Source: Saccoglossus kowalevskii
Taxonomy: Eukaryota > Hemichordata > Enteropneusta > Harrimaniidae
Direction: 5' to 3'
Assembly (NCBI RefSeq): GCF_000003605.2
Contig: NW_003136845.1
Location: 48,737 to 65,487 of the forward strand
DNA: 16,751 bases
Shown here: piece by piece, positions 10,195 through 16,751 of the stretch
Position numbering within the stretch: position 1 is the stretch's first letter
Layout of the letters: the number at the start of each line of letters is the position of its first letter
Notes under the pieces: model-generated
Database searches by the model: none
What the model saw: only the letters and a program-made list of their open reading frames with translations
Told to the model about the DNA's origin: nothing
Program-made: the position numbers and the translations under genes

Positions 10195-10298
10195 AGTTCC
10201 AAATATAACATGCACATGTTCTTATTGGCATGGTGTACCATGCGTGGTGTAGTATCTCATTTATCGCTGTACACATTCAATGAATTGACATTGCTGTC

Positions 10299-10306
10299 TA
10301 TAAATA
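10299..10306 (+). promoter_or_regulatory. TATA box of the receptor gene
   Basis: TATAAATA lies 148 bases upstream of the receptor ATG. Transcription would be expected to start near 10330, leaving a 5' leader of about 120 bases. A possible acceptor, TTTTACGTTGTAG ending near 10442, means a leader intron cannot be excluded. Confidence 0.45.
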
Positions 10307-10453
10307 GAACCAGTAATAGGCTGTTCCGCCAATGAACCGCGCAGTCGACTGTCTAACGTAATTGCTGATAACATTTCACCGCCATAACACCTTCAAATGG
10401 ATGCTGACATGTATATTAGTTTTTGCTAATTTTACGTTGTAGCCTTATACACT

Positions 10454-11646
10454 ATGGATAACGTTTCAGTTATTGTCAATGTGACAATTCCGACTGCAAT
10501 CACCATGCAAGACGATGCAGGATTGAATCTTCCACTGCCTTTACGGATCTTCCTAGGATTGCTGTTATCGATACTTGCTATTTTGACAGTGGTTAGTAAC
10601 ACGATTGTGGTCGTTGCCATTGCTCGGATCAGATCTCTTCGGACAATTACAAACAGTCTAATTGTCTCATTAGCTATTGCTGATTTGATAATGGGACTGA
10701 TCACGATGCCGTTGGCGATTGTAAACGATATAGCTGGGGGACAGTGGTATTTGGGGCATATTGCCTGTGATTTCTGGATGGCCACTGAAATTCTCAGTGG
10801 TACCGCGTCAATAATGAATCTCTCCATGATATCATTGGAACGCTATATTGCGATCCAATACCCACTGACTCACCGTTGGTTCATGAGTTCGCAAACAGCA
10901 GCAGGCATGATTGCGTTTGCGTGGATTATCCCACTAGGTATGTCGTATCCATGCATCGTCTGGTGGCATTCTGTGAAAATATCGCTTCACCGTCCTGCCG
11001 TATGCACCTTCACAGATGACGGTAATTATATTCTGATGGTTGTATCGCTATCTTTTTTTATTCCAAGCATTATTATGATTTTCGTTTACGTGATGATTTT
11101 CCGGACTGTAACTAATCAAATAAACTCCCTACGAAGTGGCCGACTCAGTGTATCTAAATCAAAAAGTAACGGGGATCAGATTGAAATGAGAATCCATCAT
11201 GGAGGGGCGTTTGACAAGTGTAATGTAGATGAGCCTGGAGCAATTACTGAAGGGAGAACTGACATGTCAGATCTAAGGAATGAATACCGGGCAGTAAAGA
11301 TGTTGTCCATTGTCCTCGGTGCGTTTGTATTTGCTGGTTACCTCTAATGGCGGCCGAGTTACACATAGGTTTTTGTGGGTACCAATGCTTGCTCATACCA
11401 AAGCAAGTATTGCGTCTTTTAAAATGGCTGGCTTATATGAACAGCGCTCTCAATCCCTTTATATATGCAAGGAACTGTCTTAGTTTCAGAACCGCCTTCC
11501 GAAACCTTATCAGAAACGCTACGCAATGTAAACGGAAAAAGTATGACGTGACCACGGTTACAAAGCAGCGAAAAACACCGAGTGATGTCGGAAACAATAG
11601 AAGAGCACTAAATACGGGACACCAATGCCATATTATTTCGCGTTGA
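10454..11646 (+). CDS. Rhodopsin-family (aminergic-like) G-protein-coupled receptor, frame broken by one base in TM6
   Basis: A single-exon receptor of about 397 residues if the two frames are read together. Frame one (10454-11347) covers TM1 to mid-TM6: two N-glycosylation sites (Asn3, Asn9), Asn49 (1.50), Asp77 in LAIAD (2.50), Cys105 (3.25), Trp108 (3.28), ERY at 129-131, Trp157 (4.50), Cys184 in loop 2 and Pro204 (5.50), then a moderate third loop. It stops at TAA 11345-11347. The +1 frame from 11332 carries the expected CWLP of TM6, then TM7 with WLAYMNSALNPFIY, helix 8 (FRTAFRNL), a palmitoylation-type Cys and a basic tail ending at 11646. One T lost from the run at 11330-11332 explains the break. 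Position 3.32, Asp in amine receptors, is Glu112. The ATG has strong Kozak context. Ligand is unknown. Either a sequencing error or a very young pseudogene, since no other disabling change is seen. Confidence 0.92.
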
Positions 11647-11662
11647 CTTCCCTTCACATAGC

Positions 11663-11668
11663 ATTAAA
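11663..11668 (+). terminator. Possible poly(A) signal ATTAAA of the receptor gene
   Basis: ATTAAA starts 17 bases after the stop codon, which would give a very short 3' UTR. Canonical AATAAA hexamers occur later at 12446-12451 and 12524-12529, the second followed by T-rich sequence, and are equally possible ends. Confidence 0.2.
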
Positions 11669-12843
11669 CTTACATTTACAACTATTCAACAATTCATGTT
11701 ATTTACGGCATCATTGTTTGCTTGTACGTTAATATAGGATGCAGTATAAATAAGGTGTACTGACGTGGCATCGTTTTATCGTTGAGGATACTATCAATAA
11801 TTACAGAAGTTTTTTGTATACGCATTTATCTATAATGTGAGTATTTCAACACACACAGAAACACGGGTTAGACTCTATACAGTGCAAGAAGGCATCATTT
11901 CGCATTGGGAGGGAAATTATTAGTAATTTAGTTTTATTATTTTACTACTTAAAGCTACCATAGCCCAAAGCCGTCTTCGTAAACAGTACCGCCGTGAAAT
12001 AATATTTGAAGACGCCTGGGTACATCTTATATTAATGCATTCCCATTCAATATGAATCAGCTCACTTCGACATTAGAAAAGAAATAGATGGGATAAACAT
12101 AGATGTGTATAATGTGTGTGTAACAGTTGGGTACCAAACCTTAAATATGAGTTTCCACTTCACATATAAATACGTTTCGTTGAATGTAAATTTTCGTTAC
12201 CCGCATGGTTGAAGGTTTAATGAACTTCATAATTTATATTTCACAGTTTTTAATGATGATTCCCGTAGAAAATACTAGATACATGTCTACTGATTATAGA
12301 TTGTATTCCTGAATGTATTAATCGCGTACATAACTGGTCAATTACGCAATTTATAACCAACAATTCCCAATAATCGCGTTTAATCGCGTCTGCATTTGGA
12401 AATTAAATGCCTAAATAGATACAAACGCAATGCACGTACATTTGAAATAAATGTAATACAAATAATAACATATTTGACACCATCTAATTTATATTCACAT
12501 CTGAATGGCATTGTGTTGTTTTCAATAAATATATTAAACTTATTTTATAATATGTCTTTATTTGTTCACTTCCTATTGATGGACCAATACTATATATACT
12601 GCCACGGCGATGACGTCATATGATTACTTGGTATAAGAAATCTGGTATGTTCAAGTCACTAAATAATTTAAGTTATATATAGTAAATTGCTTGTCGTATT
12701 ACCATATTTATAATATTTTACTAATTATTAATAATAGCCCGCTAGAGTCCGTTTTGCTAATTTTTCAATCATTCAATCAAGTGACCGTAAACCAACAATA
12801 GAAAGTTAGAACGTGTTATCATATCAAATTATGCTGTAACGTA
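11669..12843. other. Intergenic stretch downstream of the receptor
   Basis: AT-rich, no recognisable coding exon. It contains the two AATAAA hexamers at 12446 and 12524 that may end the receptor transcript, and a CRE at 12611-12618. Confidence 0.5.
12611..12618. promoter_or_regulatory. Complete CRE palindrome TGACGTCA
   Basis: The fourth full CREB/ATF site in the window, about 230 bases left of the transposon-like element and 960 bases after the receptor stop. No start codon is linked to it. Confidence 0.2.
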
Positions 12844-12883
12844 TTAAGGGAGGTGATCAAAAACAAAAACACTGACGGTTCCC

Positions 12884-12955
12884 GGCCCAGTATCCGCGGA
12901 GCTCCAGGAAGCTCCGGGGAGATGTTTTGTACTCCGGGGAGCTCCCCGGAGCTCC
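12884..12955. repeat. GC-rich palindromic block in the left subterminal region of the element
   Basis: GGAGCTCC occurs at 12898-12905, a related AGCTCCGGGGAG follows at about 12910-12921, and a perfect 20-base palindrome CTCCGGGGAG/CTCCCCGGAG occupies 12932-12951. Such repeated palindromes beside a terminal repeat can be transposase-binding subterminal motifs. The right end keeps a reduced version (GGAGCTC at about 14260 and GCTCCCCGGG at about 14284). Confidence 0.7.
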
Positions 12956-13738
12956 ACGCAATATGCAAATATATGCAAGAATATTCATAAGCTGACAATT
13001 CAGTGCAGCGCTTCCTTTTCGCGGGTGGACTGGAGCAAATTGAAAACCGATTGTCAAAACTCAAAAAGAACATGAATTGCTGTATAAAAAATAGAAAACT
13101 TAAATTAAAAATGAATCATGAACGCTCGTACGTTTTAAGGACATCGTAGTATAAAGGTTTCTGCTGACCTATTTCTTAGCGTCGCGTAAATATTGTGTTT
13201 GCTTATTTATCAAAGCGTCGATTTCACAGAATTGCTTGCCGTAAATATTTGCTGTGTAACGTTGTTTTACCGCTGTAAACATCGAAAGACATGCGTTATA
13301 GCTAGCACTGATTGAACTTTAGTGGATCGCACTGAAATAAAAACTCACACTTTGATGACAAAACGGAACTATGTGTCCTTGCTAAATTTAGGTCAGAAGT
13401 TCAAATACCTTTCAGCGACTTTCTCTAAGTCACGTAATAATACTGTTTCCAAGACCACATTTGTCAATTTCAAAACATTACCGGATGTAGAAGTTCGTTA
13501 TACATATACATATGAAAGTACAGACAGCAACTGTTTGCATAGATAAGTTTGTTTATGCTTCCAAAATGAATGCGATGTAGAGATTGGTATCAGAAATGTT
13601 TCACTTATAGAGCAAGATCAATAATTCTCAAATTCGAGATTTCGTTCCTATTAAACTCACTTTTTACATACTCATTTAAAAGACTATCATCATTAACCGG
13701 AAAAATAAAATGTAGAATAACAGTCTTTATTATTCATA

Positions 13739-14040
13739 ACATCGTGACTTCACAATTTTGATAAAACGCTGGATCTGCGGTAAGCAGTTTACAAAGTAAA
13801 ATATTACGCCCGCATTCTACAAATATTCACAGCTATAATTATAGTAACAATGGGATTATATAACGCCGTAATTAATGACATCGTAACTATGCAACTTTGA
13901 TAACACGCTGGATCGGCGGTACACAGTTTCTAGAGTTTAAACTATACCACTACGCCCGCATTCTACAAATATTCATAGCTTTAATTATAGTAACAATGGG
14001 ATTTTATAACGCCGTAATTCATTACATCGTCACTACGCGT
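13739..14040. repeat. Tandem duplication of 139- and 146-base units inside the element
   Basis: Unit 1 (13739-13877) and unit 2 (13878-14023) both begin ACATCGT, share CGCTGGATC and a long block containing ACGCCCGCATTCTAC and AACAATGGGATT, and end with GCCGTAATT. By eye they are about four-fifths identical, with a small indel in the middle. A third copy starts at 14024 but only about 16 bases of it remain. Confidence 0.8.
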
Positions 14041-14330
14041 GAATGTAATTGAGATGCGTTCGTTGACGCACTGGCACTAAAACAAATTGGAATTCTTAAA
14101 CAGGACAGAAATTTCGGCTCCCTGAATTTTGAATCAATTTCTATTAATTATTCGAACACAGACGTTTGGCAGTTACATTTTCTAGTTGAACCTGCTCGTA
14201 TTTGAACAGAAAAATGTCATTTACGGGTGACCTAATTGGAAACTAAGTAGTGAAATCGGCGGAGCTCTACAGACGATACAGTGGCTCCCCGGGCCTGAAA
14301 CCGCTGGTTTGATTTTGATCACCTTCCTAA

Positions 14331-16751
14331 TCAACGCACATGTTCGACATACTAGTTCGACATATGTCCATTTCGTCAAAATTAATCAGGAAAATGGATG
14401 ATTTAATAGATATCCATGTCAGTTAATTTCGCCCAATCATTTATTACAATGAGCTAAATTTGTTAAAAAATAAATTATTATTATATATGATTGTTGCCCC
14501 TGGTAACCGAAGCTAATCACTAATGTTCTATTTGTAACATGCATAACTGATTTTTTGCCATGCCATGCTGCGCACACACTTCAATACGTCCGATATACTG
14601 TCACAATGGCTAATATTAAAAAAAATAATAAGCTGTATTATTTTCAGTTTATATTCACACGCGTGGATAGGGTGCCAGAAAAGTTGTAAATCGTGCATTA
14701 TTTACAAGTGAGATGTATATATTATTAGTGGCATGTATTTTTTATATATTAGAAAATGAATATATCATTATTAATGTATGGCTGTAATACGATTTACATG
14801 AATCATTGGCGTGTACTATACAAGATTAAACAGGGAAATACGTACGTGAGTGCGATGTCTATATCTCGATATCTATTTGTTTAGAAACAATTTCAAAGAC
14901 GCCGAATGTGTCCTTCACGTAGAAATTACATAAATATTGAAACATGTATGCGTGCATGCTTGAGTGATCATGATTTAGTGCATCTATGTTTAGTCATAAG
15001 TATACTATATCAGAAAATCATTAGTATGCCATACATTTGGAATATTTCATACAAAAGCATTTTTATGAATGTAGAGTAACCTTTGACTTTTGTATACAAG
15101 CGGTAATTTATATTTATGTACAATCCGTTAGAATCACTTGACGTTTCGGACAAAAGACGCTTTAGAGAACTAGGCTGATAAGCAGCCTTTGCTATAATCA
15201 CATAGTTATCCCGAATAATAAATATGACGACCATGCCCATATTTGTATTTCATATTGCTGCCTCCTAGGAGGTCTTGCACATTTTCCGTTGTGGTTTTGA
15301 AAACGGTGTCTGCTGTTTTATCGATATCAATTTGTATATGTCTATCCACTAGCACGGATATTGTTGTGGTATTGTGGTTCACAGGCTGATGTTTAGTCGA
15401 TGTAATCTAATTTTGTTAGATAATACAATAAATGATCCACTGTTAAAGCAACAGTAGCTACGGCAACACTATGAAAATAGCGAGCACGTCAGTAAACACC
15501 CCGGGAAGTCAGTGTGAGTAATTTAATTGTCAGATAGTGCCTTCAAGATGATTTTCTGTACATGGTCGTGTTAGTGCATGACTACGACTCAGATTACCGG
15601 AAATCGTCGCGATTTCTAGTTCCGCTTAGCATGAAAACGGCAATGCACAACTAAATATCCACGTGCAAAAACAAATTACGCCGCTGTTATGTGCATTGGT
15701 TTCTTTTATGTTCACCGCACCGATACTCATTATGACGGGAACAGTGTATACTATTAACAGTCAATTTGAAAAATAATGTTCACGACACAATTTGTCACAG
15801 CTACCCTAAATTGTTCGTGTCAGCTGGAAAACACCAACAAATATTTCTATGTTGAGTCATACACACTGAATAGACTACCTTCCTTATACTACTTTGCTGC
15901 CTCTAGCAATAAACTAAATTAATGAATTGAATCTACAAATTCTTGTTAACTCAAAATGATATTCAAGTGTTTTTGTCGTGAAATGGTAAAATAGTTTTTG
16001 CCTTAGAGGCATGAATATTATTTTAGTTACACTCAACAACGAGAAAAATCGTAATCATCATACATCATACACTTTTTGATTCCACAAAATATGTCATTGC
16101 AAGTCATTTTACTTTGCCATATCTCCGATTATTTGAGTTAAAATCTCATCACAAAGAATATTTGAAATACTTTGAATAAATACGAATAAAAGTATATACG
16201 TGATTACAAAGTGTTTCAGCGCTTTGTCTTATGTCTTGATTGGTATCGTAATTACCTCTTTTCAGGAATATCCATTGTCAGTGAAAGTCGGCAATTGAAT
16301 CAGTAACGCATAAACAATGTGATCTTCAACATCTTCAATATCATCTTCAATAGAAATGCAGCTTTCAATATTAGTATTTAACTTAACAATCATCTCTGGT
16401 TCAACACTTTTTAACTCTTTGAATATAAAGCAAACGCATGTAGTACCAAATGCACATCAAAACGTCTCTCTTTATTTTATCAACAATTTTGACCACAACC
16501 TGTAATGACAATGATCATATCACATCAATCATATCATATTAGAAGACCACTATCAACTACAGAAACTATAGTTAATTATATACAAAAAATTAAGATGGAG
16601 GAGAGATGCCGCTCAAATGGATCACTTATGCGGCTGTCATATTAATATTATTTAAGTAACATTTCCTAAATATTAATATAAACAATATGTCTATAGAAAT
16701 CACAGTTCATCGAACCGAAGGTTTAAAACTAGAACGTAAAACCATCCTTTG
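14331..16751. other. Right-hand 2.4 kb, AT-rich, no secure gene
   Basis: No domain-bearing exon is recognised. A minus-strand frame at 15010-15240 has no motif. A perfect 12-base palindrome CCTCCTAGGAGG lies at 15261-15272 and a CACGTG at 15660-15665. Weak leads at the far right are a 43-codon acidic frame on minus (16262-16393) and a hydrophobic start-codon peptide on plus (16606-16656), both described under findings. Confidence 0.45.
16639..16679. repeat. Two copies of the palindrome ATATTAATAT, 31 bases apart
   Basis: Identical ten-base palindromes at 16639-16648 and 16670-16679, spaced by about three helical turns. Because each is its own complement, they are at once direct and inverted repeats. 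In such AT-rich DNA this may be chance. Confidence 0.5.

Larger units (their letters stand above)
12844..14330. mobile_element. Non-autonomous DNA transposon with terminal inverted repeats and TTAA-like target site
   Basis: The left end after TTAA (12844-12847) reads GGGAGGTGATCAAAAACAAA. The right end, read on the minus strand from 14327, is GGAAGGTGATCAAAATCAAA: 18 of 20 bases agree. Weaker similarity continues through a GGTT...GGCCC stretch to GAGCTCC on both sides, over roughly 60 bases. The right flank is TAA, as expected if one T was lost from a duplicated TTAA. The element body is 1,480 bases. No transposase is recognisable: frames inside (for example plus 13322-13546 and 13570-13761) show no motif. 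TTAA duplication is typical of piggyBac and Kolobok families; I cannot assign it to either. It must have been moved by a transposase encoded elsewhere. Confidence 0.72.

Noticed and set aside
10432-10827. A 131-codon open frame on the minus strand
   Set aside because: It lies opposite the receptor's TM1-TM3 coding sequence and is its antisense shadow.
15470-15513. A plus-strand ATG exon of 43 bases ending at a GTGAGT donor
   Set aside because: Joining it to the best downstream acceptor at about 16265 creates an immediate stop codon.

Overview
This is AT-rich animal genomic DNA (GC by eye about one third) with spliced genes and no bacterial-style gene packing. An EMI-domain protein, an intron-containing Gal3ST-type sulfotransferase and a single-exon aminergic-like GPCR together suggest an invertebrate metazoan, perhaps a marine deuterostome or lophotrochozoan. 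The species cannot be fixed from the sequence alone.

Layout. (1) Positions 856-1698, minus strand: three exons, joined from splice sites, encode a signal peptide followed by an EMI-like cysteine-rich domain. The gene runs off or ends toward the left edge. A CACGTG box and a full TGACGTCA (CRE) lie just upstream of its start codon. (2) Positions 3690-5853, minus strand: a two-exon galactose-3-O-sulfotransferase-family gene. A small upstream exon supplies the type II membrane anchor. The PAPS-binding motifs look degraded, so it may be a pseudoenzyme. (3) Positions 5854-10188: about 4.3 kb with no convincing gene. (4) Positions 10454-11646, plus strand: a seven-transmembrane rhodopsin-family receptor, nearest in motifs to aminergic receptors. 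One base is missing in a T run within TM6, which splits the frame, and Glu replaces the amine-binding Asp in TM3. A TATA box and E-box lie upstream. (5) Positions 12848-14327: a probable non-autonomous TTAA-type DNA transposon of 1,480 bp with imperfect terminal inverted repeats, a GC-rich palindromic left subterminal block and an internal tandem duplication. (6) Positions 14331-16751: AT-rich, no secure gene, a few weak exon-like signals at the far right.

The three genes show no sign of working in one pathway. The EMI and sulfotransferase genes are in the same orientation; the sulfotransferase and receptor are divergent. The window contains four complete TGACGTCA sites, more than chance would give, and one sits in a promoter-like position. 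No complete new system was found; the best leads are the putative dead sulfotransferase, the odd receptor and the TTAA element.
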